From positions 38,168 through 102,167 of the forward strand of contig DBGEOK010000046.1 of NCBI GenBank assembly GCA_048370855.1: a DNA stretch of 64,000 nt, in the 5' to 3' direction. The stretch comes from Limiplasma sp048370855 (GTDB lineage: Bacteria > Bacillota > Clostridia > Christensenellales > Aristaeellaceae). This document shows, piece by piece, positions 1-8,532 of this stretch (positions are counted from its first letter, which is position 1; each line of letters opens with the position of its first letter). The notes beneath the pieces were generated by a model, which made no database searches, was not told the origin of the DNA, and worked only from the letters and a program-made list of their open reading frames with translations. The position numbers and the translations under genes were made by a program.

Positions 1-35
1 GGGCTGCCGCTTCCCTCCGTCCCCTCTAACCAGTC

Positions 36-119
36 TTTGGGCCGCGAACGTGGCCCAAAAAAAGGGATTTCTAAGGGCAGAGCCCTTAGACGGAGGGCTT
101 GGGAGGCGGAGCCTCCCAA
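36..119 (+). repeat. Three-hairpin dispersed element, copy A
   Basis: Three perfect or near-perfect hairpins follow each other in fixed order: arms TTTGGGCC/GGCCCAAA (36-59), CTAAGGGC-aga-GCCCTTAG (71-89) and TTGGGAGGC-gga-GCCTCCCAA (99-119). The same order and linker words (AAAGGGATT, GGGCTT, CGTCCC) recur near 22357-22440 and, inverted, at 49664-49750. It lies just downstream of uvrC and could also act as its terminator, but no U-tract follows. Confidence 0.85.
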
Positions 120-173
120 CGTCCCAACAGCCCGAGCAATCCTCGTCTCGTGTTCGCTCCAATCCCGGGCGGC

Positions 174-2027
174 CTAGCGCTTCGCGGCATAATCCATAAT
201 TCGCTTGGCTAAAACCTCGCTGATTCCTTCGACCTCGCAAAGCTCCTCCAGGCTTGCGGAAAAAATGGCTTTCACGCTTTTAAAATGTCGAATCAAGGCC
301 GTCTGCTTCTTCTGTCCGATCCCCTCGATCTTGCCCAGCTCGCTTTGAAGCCCGGCCTTCCCACGAAGCGCCCGATGGTGCGTAATGCCAAAGCGGTGCG
401 CTTCGTCCCGCACGTGCTGAACCAAATGGAGCGCGTTGGAATGACGATCCAGAACGATCGGCTCCTTCCGGTCTGGAAGATAGATTTCCTCAAAGCGCTT
501 AGCGAGGCCGAACATCGGCACGCAGGCTCCCGCCTCAAGCATGGCGCGGTGGGCAAACAAAAGCTGTTCCGGGCCGCCGTCGATGAGCACCACGTCCGGC
601 AGGCGGGAAAAGCTTCCGCCGTCCGGCGCAAGGCCCGCCTCCTCCCTTTCCTTTCGCTCTCTGAGGCCGTGCGAAAAGCGGCGGCCGATCACCTCCGCCA
701 TGGAGGCGAAGTCATTCGCCCCCTCCACCGTTTTAATGCGGAAGTATCGGTAGGCCTTTTTATTGGGCAGGGCGTTTTCAAACACCACCATGCTCGCTAC
801 GCTCAAAATTCCCTGGGTATTGGAGATATCGTATCCCTCGATCCGAACGGGCAGCGTAGGCAGGTCAAGCGCCTGTTTCAGCTCCTCCATGGCCTTTTTC
901 GTGCGCGCCTCGCGGACCATCGCGCTTTGCCGATGCTTCAGCAGCGCATCCTCCGCGTTTTTTAACGTCAGACGGACCAAATCGGCCTTTTCTCCCCGCT
1001 GCGGGCATTGAAGAGAAACCGCCGCGCCCTTGCGCTCCCTAAGCCAGCGCTCCAGCTCCTCCACGGGCTCGGGCAGCGTTTGCGCCAGCACGTTACGGGG
1101 AATCAAGCGCTCGTCGTCATAATACTGGGTCAGAAAATTGGAAAGGATCTGCTCCGGCTCCTCTGTGCCGCAGCTCTTCATCAGGAACGCGCGGCCGCCC
1201 TCGATCCGCCCGGCCCGGACGTGCGTAAGCTGAACCATGGCGTCCTCCTCGTCCACCGCGACAGCGAGGATATCCTGCTCCACATCGCGCGTTTGGATCG
1301 CGTGCTGCTGCTCCATCAACTGTCGGACGTCCGTGATTTTGTCCCGAAGCAGCGCGGCCCGCTCATATTCCATGCGCGCGCTGGCCTGCTCCATCTCCCG
1401 GGTCAGCTCCGACAGCAGCTCGCGCGAATCCCCGTTCAGGAAGGCCAGCACGCGCTTGAGCAACGCGCCGTACTCCTGCTCCGATATCTTTCCGGCGCAG
1501 GGGGCCAGGCATTGGCCGATTTGATAATGCACGCACGGACGCCGGGGCGTTTTGAGCGGCAGGTTGAGCGAACAGGTGCGCAGCGGAAAAAAGCGCCGCA
1601 CCTCGTCCATTACCTGGCGAACCGCCGTCGCGCCGATATAGGGTCCGAAGTACTTGGCCCCGTCGCGCTGCTCCATCCGCCTGGCCAAGGTCAGGCGAGG
1701 ATAATGCTCGCTGGGATCTATGCGCAGATACGGATAATGCTTGTCATCCTTTAATAAGATGTTGTAAAACGGCCGATGCTTTTTGATGAGGTTGCATTCC
1801 AGCGTAAGCGCCTCAAAATTGGTCTGGCAGAGCATAAGGTCAAAATCATCCACCCGGGCGACCATGGCGGCCACCTTGGGGGCATGCGAGCCGTGAAAAT
1901 ACTGACGAACCCTGTTTTTTAAGTTTACCGCCTTGCCGATATAGATGATTTCCCCTTCGCTTTTCATTAAATAGCAGCCGGGGCTTTCCGGGAGCATCTG
2001 AATTTTATACGCCAAAGTAGGGTTCAT
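174..2027 (-). CDS. uvrC: UvrC, excinuclease ABC subunit C
   Basis: Nucleotide excision repair nuclease, which with UvrAB makes the 3' and 5' incisions around a lesion. The product of 617 residues has an N-terminal GIY-YIG domain (PGCYLM, then IIYIGKAVNLKNR near residues 15-45), a UVR coiled region near 200-240, an RNase H-like C-terminal nuclease (EGYDISNTQG, VLIDGG) and terminal helix-hairpin-helix repeats (GIGQKKQ, EGISEVLAKR), all expected for the family. The ATG at 2027 was chosen over an in-frame ATG at 2069 because GGGGAGG sits just upstream and the ATG overlaps the upstream stop as ATGA. It is therefore translationally coupled to the membrane protein gene before it. Confidence 0.97.
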   Translation of the reverse strand: MNPTLAYKIQMLPESPGCYLMKSEGEIIYIGKAVNLKNRVRQYFHGSHAPKVAAMVARVDDFDLMLCQTNFEALTLECNLIKKHRPFYNILLKDDKHYPYLRIDPSEHYPRLTLARRMEQRDGAKYFGPYIGATAVRQVMDEVRRFFPLRTCSLNLPLKTPRRPCVHYQIGQCLAPCAGKISEQEYGALLKRVLAFLNGDSRELLSELTREMEQASARMEYERAALLRDKITDVRQLMEQQHAIQTRDVEQDILAVAVDEEDAMVQLTHVRAGRIEGGRAFLMKSCGTEEPEQILSNFLTQYYDDERLIPRNVLAQTLPEPVEELERWLRERKGAAVSLQCPQRGEKADLVRLTLKNAEDALLKHRQSAMVREARTKKAMEELKQALDLPTLPVRIEGYDISNTQGILSVASMVVFENALPNKKAYRYFRIKTVEGANDFASMAEVIGRRFSHGLRERKEREEAGLAPDGGSFSRLPDVVLIDGGPEQLLFAHRAMLEAGACVPMFGLAKRFEEIYLPDRKEPIVLDRHSNALHLVQHVRDEAHRFGITHHRALRGKAGLQSELGKIEGIGQKKQTALIRHFKSVKAIFSASLEELCEVEGISEVLAKRIMDYAAKR

Positions 2028-2989
2028 GCCTGCCTCCCCGCCCTTTCGGCACGGTTCCAGTTGCGCCATACAGGATACGCAAACGCCAGCCCGGCCGCCA
2101 TATATACCGCCATGACCGCCGCGCGCTGTAGCAGCGAAACAGCCACGCCGTTCTGAAAGAGCGTGCCCATCAGGCTGGTCGCCACGCCCATGACGGCCTC
2201 CTTAATGCCTATATTGCCCGGAACGACCGCCACAATGCTGGCCAACCAGCTCACGCTGTTGTAAAACAACGCCTGATAAACCGTTACGTTAAGGCCGATC
2301 GCGCGGAAGCAAACCATATACAGAAAAAGCTGCATCAGGTTATTCGCCGTCAGGCACGCCAAAAGCCGCCACAGCAGCCCTCTGTTCCTGAGCAAGGCGT
2401 TAAAGCCGGCGACCACGTCTCTTACCAGCCTGTACCGCCGCATCAGCTTTGGCTCCCTGTTTTGAAACAGGAGCGAGAAAACAATAAAGGCCGCCATTCC
2501 CGCCGCGCAAACCGTCCAGACGGCCCAGAGCGTAACGGACCAGACGCCGTCGATCAATCCGGTGCACAGCAACGCCGCGAGCATTTGCAAAAGCGCGAAC
2601 AGCACGCCAAAAACAATGTTGCCGGCGGCCATGCTGACGCTTTTGACATAGGCAAGGCCCTTTGTGCGCTTATAATAGGCGGCGGAAAAGACAAGGTCGG
2701 CGCGCATGGGAAGCACATAGGCCATCGCGTTGCTGACGAACACCACGCCCATCCAATCCGTCAAACGCAAGGGAATGCGGTAAGTGGAAAGGATTACCCG
2801 GTGGTAAACCGCGTTCATCACACAGCAGCCGAGCGCAAGGCAGATCATCAGCGCGACGGACTGTGCGTCAAGCCTGAGCAGCTCCAGCATGTCCTCCCGG
2901 TTGAGATAAAGATAAACGCATAGAAGCGCAATCAGACCAACAAACAAAACGCTGGATAGAACGCGCTTCCAGTCCGGCTTTTTCTTCAA
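2024..2989 (-). CDS. Lysylphosphatidylglycerol synthase TM region (UPF0104/YbhN-like) membrane protein
   Basis: A polytopic membrane protein of 321 residues with about eight hydrophobic segments, beginning MKKKPDWKRVLSS. Motifs such as NAMAYVLPMRADLVFSAAYYKR, NSVSWLASIVAVVPGNIGIKEA and the C-terminal YPVW match the flippase-like integral membrane domain found in MprF and in stand-alone UPF0104 proteins. The soluble synthetase domain of MprF is absent, so lipid or glycan-lipid translocation is the likelier role. The start is taken as TTG at 2989, which overlaps the stop of the GtrA gene as TTGA; a longer open frame upstream is only a shadow of that gene. The pairing with GtrA suggests work on polyprenyl-linked sugars or lipids (inference). 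Confidence 0.8.
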   Translation of the reverse strand: MKKKPDWKRVLSSVLFVGLIALLCVYLYLNREDMLELLRLDAQSVALMICLALGCCVMNAVYHRVILSTYRIPLRLTDWMGVVFVSNAMAYVLPMRADLVFSAAYYKRTKGLAYVKSVSMAAGNIVFGVLFALLQMLAALLCTGLIDGVWSVTLWAVWTVCAAGMAAFIVFSLLFQNREPKLMRRYRLVRDVVAGFNALLRNRGLLWRLLACLTANNLMQLFLYMVCFRAIGLNVTVYQALFYNSVSWLASIVAVVPGNIGIKEAVMGVATSLMGTLFQNGVAVSLLQRAAVMAVYMAAGLAFAYPVWRNWNRAERAGRQA

Positions 2990-3465
2990 AGGGATCGGCC
3001 CTCCGAGTCCGCGCCGCGCTCCTTCGCGCGTTTGGCCACATCGTTGGTATCGATGGCGTTGCGGTATACCACAAAACGCTGGAAAAGGAACTCCGTCACA
3101 AAGTTTATCAGCATTGTTCCGGCAAGCACAAGGAAATCGTTCCAGCCGGCGCTGGTCAGCACATGGCCGCCCCAGGTGGACAGCGGGGTAAACACGAGGT
3201 AAAACAGCGCCACAAGCGCCATGGCGCGCGGGACATTGGCGTCGCTGCGGAAGGTATAGCGCCGGTTGAAGGTGAAGTTCCAAAGCACGCTCAGGATCAG
3301 CGCCGTCAGGTAAGAGGGCCAGTAGGGCAGCCCGAAGACCTCCTCCATCAAGGAAAAGGACGCAATTTGAATGATACCGGCGCTGATGGAAAACAGCGTA
3401 AATTTCAACGCCTGCCACGCGTTTGCCTTGCCGGCCCGCGGCGGCTTCCGTTCGTTCTCGCTCAT
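2986..3465 (-). CDS. GtrA-family membrane protein
   Basis: A small membrane protein of 159 residues with four predicted helices. The segments LKFTLFSISAGIIQ, WNFTFNRRYTF and NFVTEFLFQRFVVYR are characteristic of the GtrA/DPMS family, thought to flip or assist polyprenyl-phosphate sugars made by GtrB-type glycosyltransferases. A GtrB-like enzyme is encoded far away at 53779-54702 and could be the partner (inference). The ATG at 3465 has AGAAGG upstream and removes an implausible N-terminal extension. It heads a small operon gtrA-UPF0104-uvrC with 4-nt overlaps. Confidence 0.85.
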   Translation of the reverse strand: MSENERKPPRAGKANAWQALKFTLFSISAGIIQIASFSLMEEVFGLPYWPSYLTALILSVLWNFTFNRRYTFRSDANVPRAMALVALFYLVFTPLSTWGGHVLTSAGWNDFLVLAGTMLINFVTEFLFQRFVVYRNAIDTNDVAKRAKERGADSEGRSL

Positions 3466-3574
3466 TGCGGCACGCCTTCTTTCACCTTTTTTGGGTTTCT
3501 CGCTCCGTCCCTCATCATAGCACATCTCAAGCGTATTGTCATATACGAAAATAAACCGAAAGCCTCCGACGGCT

Positions 3575-6025
3575 TCAGGGATTTCGCGCGGCGGCCCCGC
3601 CCGTTGATTCCCCGCCGCCAAGGTATTTCCGCGCCAGGCGGACCGACGCCATGGCGTCTTTGCCGTAGCCGTCCGCGCCCATTTGCTCGGCATAGTCGGC
3701 GGTGAGCACCGCGCCGCCGACTATGATTCGCACATCCGGCGCAAAGCGGTGCAGCAGATCGATGGTTTCACGCATCGCGGGCACGGTGGTGGTCATCAGC
3801 GCGGATAATCCCACCAGCCCGGCGTCATGCTCCCTCACGGCTTTGAGAACCTGCTCCGGCGGCACGTCCTTGCCCAGGTCAATGACGGAAAACCCATCAT
3901 TCTGCATCAGGACCTTCACGATATTCTTTCCAATATCATGAACGTCTCCGCGAACGGTGGCCAGCACCACCTTCCGCCCGTCCTCCGAGGCCGCGGGCGG
4001 CATGACGGCGCGTACCTGCGCAAACGCCGATTGCGCGGCGTTTGCGCTTTGAAGAAGCTGCGGTAAAAACAGCGTTCCCTTTTCGTAGCGTTCCCCGACG
4101 CGCGCAAGGGCAGGCATAACGGAGTCCTCGATTACGGCAAGCGGCTGGATACCGGCGGCCAGGGCCGCCTTGGCGGCGCTAGCCGCGTCTGCCGGCAAGC
4201 CGCGCTCTATCGCGCTTTGCAGCGCATCGGAGGCGTCGCCGGAAGGGCGGTTGAAGGCCGGTTTCTCCTCTCCAAAGACAAAGCGGCTTTTCTCCCCCTC
4301 AACCGAGGTCAGATAGCGCTCAAACCGAGCGTCCTTGCCCGTCAGCGCGCACGCGGCGTCAAAAAGAGCATGAACCAGCCTGTCGTTGGGGTTGACAATG
4401 GCGGCGTCCAGCCCGCAGCCTATCGCCATCGCCACAAAGCCCGCCGTCAAAAGCGGGCGCTGCGGAAGGCCAAAGCTGATGTTGCTTACGCCCAGCACCG
4501 TTTTGACTTGCAGCTCCTCATGCAGCGCGCGGACGGTCCGAAGGGCGACGTCCCCCGCGTCCGGGTTGGCGGCCACCGTCATGGCGAGCGCGTCAAACAG
4601 CAGCTCCTCCCGCGCGATTCCATATTTCTCAGCTTCCGCGAGGATACGACGCGCTATGCGCAGCCGGCCCTCCACCGTGTCGGGAATGCCTTCCTCGTCC
4701 AGGAGCAGCGCCACGACCGCTCCCCCGTACCTTTGAACCAGGGGAAAAACCGCGTCCATCACCTTTTGCTTACCGCATACGCTGTTGACGATGGGCTTTC
4801 CGGCATAAACCCGCAGGGCGGCTTCCAGCGCCGCCGGATCTGCCGTGTCTAGCTGCAGAGGAAGCCCGCAGACCGTCTGCACGGCCAAAACGGCTTTTGG
4901 AAGCATGGACGGCTCGTCCACCTCGGGAAGGCCGACATTCAGGTCCAGGGCATCCGCGCCCGCGTCGCATTGCTCCACCGCCTGGCGCATCAGATCGTCC
5001 ATATCTCCCTCCAGCAGCGCCTGCTTCATGCGCCGCTTTCCGGTGGGATTAAGACGTTCGCCGATCATCACCGGCCTTTCTCCCAAAACCACGCTCCTGG
5101 ATCTGCCGGAAATCACGCAGGGATAACGCCCGCCCCTTGAGACGGGTTGAACGTCTTTTGTGGCGGAAACCAGCGCGCGGATATGCTCGGGCGTCGTGCC
5201 GCAGCATCCGCCAAGGCCCCAAGCGCCCAGCTCCGCTATGGCCCGCATATCGCGTCCAAACGCTTCCGGCGTGGCGGGGTAGACCGTCTTTCCGTTTTCC
5301 ATGACGGGAAGGCTTGCGTTTGGGCTCACAAAGACCGGAAGAGGGCAACAACGAAGCAGCTCCCTCACATTGTCCGTAAGGGCGCCAGGCTCATGACCGC
5401 AGTTCAGGCCGATGGCGTCCACTCTCAGCGCGTCAAGCATCGCCACGGTTCCTTGAATATCCGCTCCGGTGAGCAGGCGCCCGCGCTCGTCAAACGTCAG
5501 GCTGACAAGCAGCGGAACGCTTCGATCCGCCGCCTGCAGCGCCTCCTTGGCCCCCAGCACACAGGCCTTGGTTTCGGGCAAATCGGTCATCGTCTCAATC
5601 AGCAGCAGGTCCGCGCCTTCCTCGAGCGCCGCGACAAAGGCTTCCCGGAACTGGGATACGGCATCCTCAAACGGAAGGTCCCCGTATGGCGACAGCAATC
5701 GTCCAAGGCTGCCCATATCCGCGGCTACAAACCCATGTCCGGCTTGCTTTACCGCCGCTCGCGCAAGCCGAATGCCGGCGCGCATGCACGGCTCGGCCTG
5801 CGGGCCCAGATGGGCGCGCGCAGCCCCGAAGGTGTTGGCGGTCACGACGTCGCACCCGGCGTTTAAATAGCTTTGATGAACCCCGATGATGCGCTCCGGA
5901 AAGTCAAGATTCCATCGTTCGGGACGTTCGCCTCCCTTTAGCCCCATTGACTGAAGCAGCGTTCCCATGCCTCCGTCAAAATAAACCAGCCGTTTACCAA
6001 ACAACGCCATTATATCAGATCTCAT
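3575..6025 (-). CDS. metH: MetH, cobalamin-dependent methionine synthase lacking the activation domain
   Basis: Transfers methyl from methyltetrahydrofolate via cobalamin to homocysteine. Domains in order in 816 residues: homocysteine methyltransferase (about 1-300, zinc cysteines in GLNCGHE and GGCCGTTPE), pterin-binding (about 310-570, MIGERLNPTGKR), cobalamin cap and Rossmann domain (about 590-800). The base-off ligand motif GDVHDIG lies near residues 693-699, so the cobalt-binding His is about 696. The C-terminal SAM-binding reactivation domain of E. coli MetH (1227 residues) is missing and is supplied by the gene just upstream. The ATG at 6025 has AAAGGGG upstream and overlaps that gene by 11 nt; an ATG at 6010 is a weaker alternative. 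Confidence 0.95.
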   Translation of the reverse strand: MRSDIMALFGKRLVYFDGGMGTLLQSMGLKGGERPERWNLDFPERIIGVHQSYLNAGCDVVTANTFGAARAHLGPQAEPCMRAGIRLARAAVKQAGHGFVAADMGSLGRLLSPYGDLPFEDAVSQFREAFVAALEEGADLLLIETMTDLPETKACVLGAKEALQAADRSVPLLVSLTFDERGRLLTGADIQGTVAMLDALRVDAIGLNCGHEPGALTDNVRELLRCCPLPVFVSPNASLPVMENGKTVYPATPEAFGRDMRAIAELGAWGLGGCCGTTPEHIRALVSATKDVQPVSRGGRYPCVISGRSRSVVLGERPVMIGERLNPTGKRRMKQALLEGDMDDLMRQAVEQCDAGADALDLNVGLPEVDEPSMLPKAVLAVQTVCGLPLQLDTADPAALEAALRVYAGKPIVNSVCGKQKVMDAVFPLVQRYGGAVVALLLDEEGIPDTVEGRLRIARRILAEAEKYGIAREELLFDALAMTVAANPDAGDVALRTVRALHEELQVKTVLGVSNISFGLPQRPLLTAGFVAMAIGCGLDAAIVNPNDRLVHALFDAACALTGKDARFERYLTSVEGEKSRFVFGEEKPAFNRPSGDASDALQSAIERGLPADAASAAKAALAAGIQPLAVIEDSVMPALARVGERYEKGTLFLPQLLQSANAAQSAFAQVRAVMPPAASEDGRKVVLATVRGDVHDIGKNIVKVLMQNDGFSVIDLGKDVPPEQVLKAVREHDAGLVGLSALMTTTVPAMRETIDLLHRFAPDVRIIVGGAVLTADYAEQMGADGYGKDAMASVRLARKYLGGGESTGGAAARNP

Positions 6026-6683
6026 CCTCGATCCCCTTTCGGTACGCGCAATGCTTCATAGCACAGCCTTCGCAGCCTTTGAGCGGGAAAGCCCCCTCCT
6101 CAGCCGGACGAAGGGCAAGCAGCGCGCTTACGCTTTTTTCCGGCAGCATCAGGCAGCTCTCCGTCAGCCGCACGCCAATCCGGCGCGCTTCCAAGTACGC
6201 AAGCAACGGCCTCTGATAAGAGAGGGGAACGTCCCCATAGCCGGGGCTGAAGCGCGGCGAAAACGTCAGCCCCTCTCCCCGGAGCTTATCGGTCTCCCGC
6301 TCCAACCGTTCATCTATTACCTCGTCAATATACGCGGACGCGCAAGCGCCAAGGGTCGCGCCGAGCGCCGGGTTCGTCAGCATCAGGCGGGCTATGCTCA
6401 TATCCACCTCAGCCCCAAGCGTGGCAAGCAGCGCGTATCCCTCCGAAGCCCCTTGAAAAAGACGCAGCAAATCCTGGCTTGGCAAAGGGGGCAGCGTGTC
6501 CAATACGAAGCCCTCCGGCGTGCACGCAACCCGGCACCTTTTCAGCAGCGCTTTGGGCGCGGCCGCGGTAAGCAGTTCCTCATACGCGCTCTCCATCAGG
6601 CCCTCCGCCCCGGCCGGAAGCGCGCGACCGCGGTATCCCAGGTATCTGGCCGCATTGCGGAACACCACTTTCCGATCAATCAT
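6015..6683 (-). CDS. Stand-alone methionine synthase activation protein
   Basis: A product of 222 residues resembling the vitamin B12-dependent methionine synthase activation domain (Met_synt_B12). Visible family features are AYLEARRIGVRLTESCLMLPEKSVSALLAL near 165-195 and the start RNAARYLGYRG. The motif SPGYGDVPLSYQ matches the SAM-contacting region RPAPGYP of E. coli MetH only loosely. A Cys-rich tail, CEGCAMKHC, follows and is typical of clostridial stand-alone versions. It should reductively remethylate oxidised cobalamin on the MetH encoded directly downstream. It overlaps metF by 8 nt and metH by 11 nt, so production is coupled. Confidence 0.88.
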   Translation of the reverse strand: MIDRKVVFRNAARYLGYRGRALPAGAEGLMESAYEELLTAAAPKALLKRCRVACTPEGFVLDTLPPLPSQDLLRLFQGASEGYALLATLGAEVDMSIARLMLTNPALGATLGACASAYIDEVIDERLERETDKLRGEGLTFSPRFSPGYGDVPLSYQRPLLAYLEARRIGVRLTESCLMLPEKSVSALLALRPAEEGAFPLKGCEGCAMKHCAYRKGIEDEI

Positions 6684-7551
6684 GGCCGTTATCCAGGATA
6701 CATCCGAGATTTTGAAAAATCGCTCCCGCTATTTCAGGCCTGTTCATGGTATAAAGGTGGATATGGCGGACGCCGTTGGCGATCAGGTCGATGATCTGTT
6801 CCGTGGCGTAAGCGATGCCGGCCTGCTTCATACAGCCGGGATCGCCTCCAAAGCGGTCGAGGATCGCGGCGAACCTCGGGGGGAGGCTTGCGCCGGAAAG
6901 AGCGGTAATCCGCTTGATCTGCCGGCTGTTGACGACGGGCATGATGCCGGCGGTTACCGGAATGACGACCCCCTTTTGAAGCGACCGGTACAGGAATTGG
7001 TACAGGATATTGTTATCAAAGAACATTTGCGTGGTCAGAAAATCCGCTCCCGCATCCTGCTTCATGCGCAGAAAATCCAGGTCATGGTCGCGGTCCGGGG
7101 CTTCGGGGTGGCCTTCGGGGTAGCATGCCGCGCCCACGCAAAAGCCGCCGCGCTTTTTAACGGCCGCGATCAGCTCCGCCGCCACCTTAAAGTGATCCTC
7201 TCCGGGAAACGCCGTTCCCTCCGGAATATCGCCCCGCAGCGCCAGAACATTCCCGATACCCGCCCGCTCCAGATCGTCCAGCACGCCGGCTACCTTCGTC
7301 TTGGGTTCGTTAATACAGGTCAGGTGGCTGAGCGCCGTCACGCCGCATTCCTGAACGCACTCGCTCAGCTCCAACGTAAAACGAGGGGTTTTTCCGGAAG
7401 CGCCGTAGGTAACGCTTACATATGCCGGCCTGAGCCCGCAGATGGCGCGCGCCGCAAGCTTCGCCTCATCCACCTTTTCAAAAGCTTTGGGAGGAAAAAT
7501 TTCACAGCTCATATGGACGCCCGGGGTCGCAAAACGTTCGGCAATGGTCAT
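6676..7551 (-). CDS. metF: MetF, 5,10-methylenetetrahydrofolate reductase
   Basis: Reduces methylene-THF to the methyl-THF used by MetH. The 291-residue product has the TIM-barrel FAD enzyme signatures CEIFPPK at 16-22 (catalytic Glu), YVSVTYGASG, HLTCI, NVLALRGDIP, and the C-terminal LIANGVRHIHLYTMNRPE. Length is normal for bacterial MetF. The ATG overlaps the metA stop as ATGA. Position inside the met operon fits methyl supply to MetH. Confidence 0.97.
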   Translation of the reverse strand: MTIAERFATPGVHMSCEIFPPKAFEKVDEAKLAARAICGLRPAYVSVTYGASGKTPRFTLELSECVQECGVTALSHLTCINEPKTKVAGVLDDLERAGIGNVLALRGDIPEGTAFPGEDHFKVAAELIAAVKKRGGFCVGAACYPEGHPEAPDRDHDLDFLRMKQDAGADFLTTQMFFDNNILYQFLYRSLQKGVVIPVTAGIMPVVNSRQIKRITALSGASLPPRFAAILDRFGGDPGCMKQAGIAYATEQIIDLIANGVRHIHLYTMNRPEIAGAIFQNLGCILDNGHD

Positions 7552-8492
7552 GCCTTCTCCTCCTTTAAACGGCGAGCGTCAAGGCGGGACAGCTCAAAGG
7601 GCGTCTCCTGATAAACGAAGTAATTCAGCCAGTTTGCAAACAAAAGGTTCGCGTGGCTGTGCCATCGAAGCAGGGGCGCACAAGTACAATCGTCCTTGGG
7701 AAAATAGTTTTTGGGAAGCTCGATGGGCAGCCCTTTTTCCAAGTCCCGGAAATACTCGCGGGCCAGCGTGTCCCGGTCGTATTCGCTGTGCCCGGTGGCA
7801 AACACGCGCCGCCCGTCCCGGCTTCGCAGAAGCGCGGGCCCCGTTTCGTCGCTGCGGGCCAGCACGAGCAAATCCCCGCACCTTGCGATCGCTTCCTCAT
7901 CCACTTGGGTATAACGGCTCATGGGTACGGTAAAAACATCGTCAAACCCCCGCATAAGCTTATCCCGGCGGTCGGTCAGCACCGTATCAAACACGCCGAA
8001 AAGCTTGCGCGGCAGCGTTTGCTTCTCGATGCGATAGTGATAATACAGGCCCGCCTGCGCCGCCCAGCAGATATACAGCGTACTGAAGGCGCGGCGGTCC
8101 GCCCAGTCCATGACGCTCTTTAATTCCTCCCAGTAAAGCACGTCGGTAAAGTCAAGCCTTTCCACCGGCGCTCCCGTGATGATGACGCCGTCAAAAAAGT
8201 CTTCGCGAACGTCGTCCAGCGTGCGGTAAAACAGGCGAAGGTAATCCTCGTCCGTATTGCGGCTTTCGTATGTGCCAGTTCTCAGCAGCGTAATTTCCAC
8301 CTGAAGCGGCGTGTTCCCAATCAGGCGCAGGAGCTGGGTTTCCGTTTTTTCCTTAGTAGGCATTAAATTTAAAATGGCGATTTTAAGCGCCCGGATATCC
8401 TGCGATACGCTTCGCTTTTCCGTCATCACAAAAATATTTTCTTCGGTAAGCACGCGCGTCGCCGGCAGCGCGTCCGGAATCTTCACTGGCAT
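7548..8492 (-). CDS. metA: MetA, homoserine O-acetyltransferase (HTS-type)
   Basis: Acylates homoserine as the first committed step of methionine synthesis. The 314-residue sequence has the glutamine-amidotransferase-like fold of the HTS family, with catalytic Cys in ICWAAQAGLYY, and His and Glu in ATGHSEYD. In this family residue 111 sets acyl-CoA choice: Gly gives succinyl and Glu gives acetyl. Here GAPVE places Glu at 111, so acetyl-CoA is predicted. That agrees with the adjacent MetY, which uses O-acetylhomoserine. It starts 40 nt after metY with a GAGGAGGAG site and overlaps metF. Confidence 0.95.
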   Translation of the reverse strand: MPVKIPDALPATRVLTEENIFVMTEKRSVSQDIRALKIAILNLMPTKEKTETQLLRLIGNTPLQVEITLLRTGTYESRNTDEDYLRLFYRTLDDVREDFFDGVIITGAPVERLDFTDVLYWEELKSVMDWADRRAFSTLYICWAAQAGLYYHYRIEKQTLPRKLFGVFDTVLTDRRDKLMRGFDDVFTVPMSRYTQVDEEAIARCGDLLVLARSDETGPALLRSRDGRRVFATGHSEYDRDTLAREYFRDLEKGLPIELPKNYFPKDDCTCAPLLRWHSHANLLFANWLNYFVYQETPFELSRLDARRLKEEKA

Positions 8493-8532
8493 CGAAGCCG
8501 TCTCCTCCTCTGAATCATACGCGCAGGGTGGC

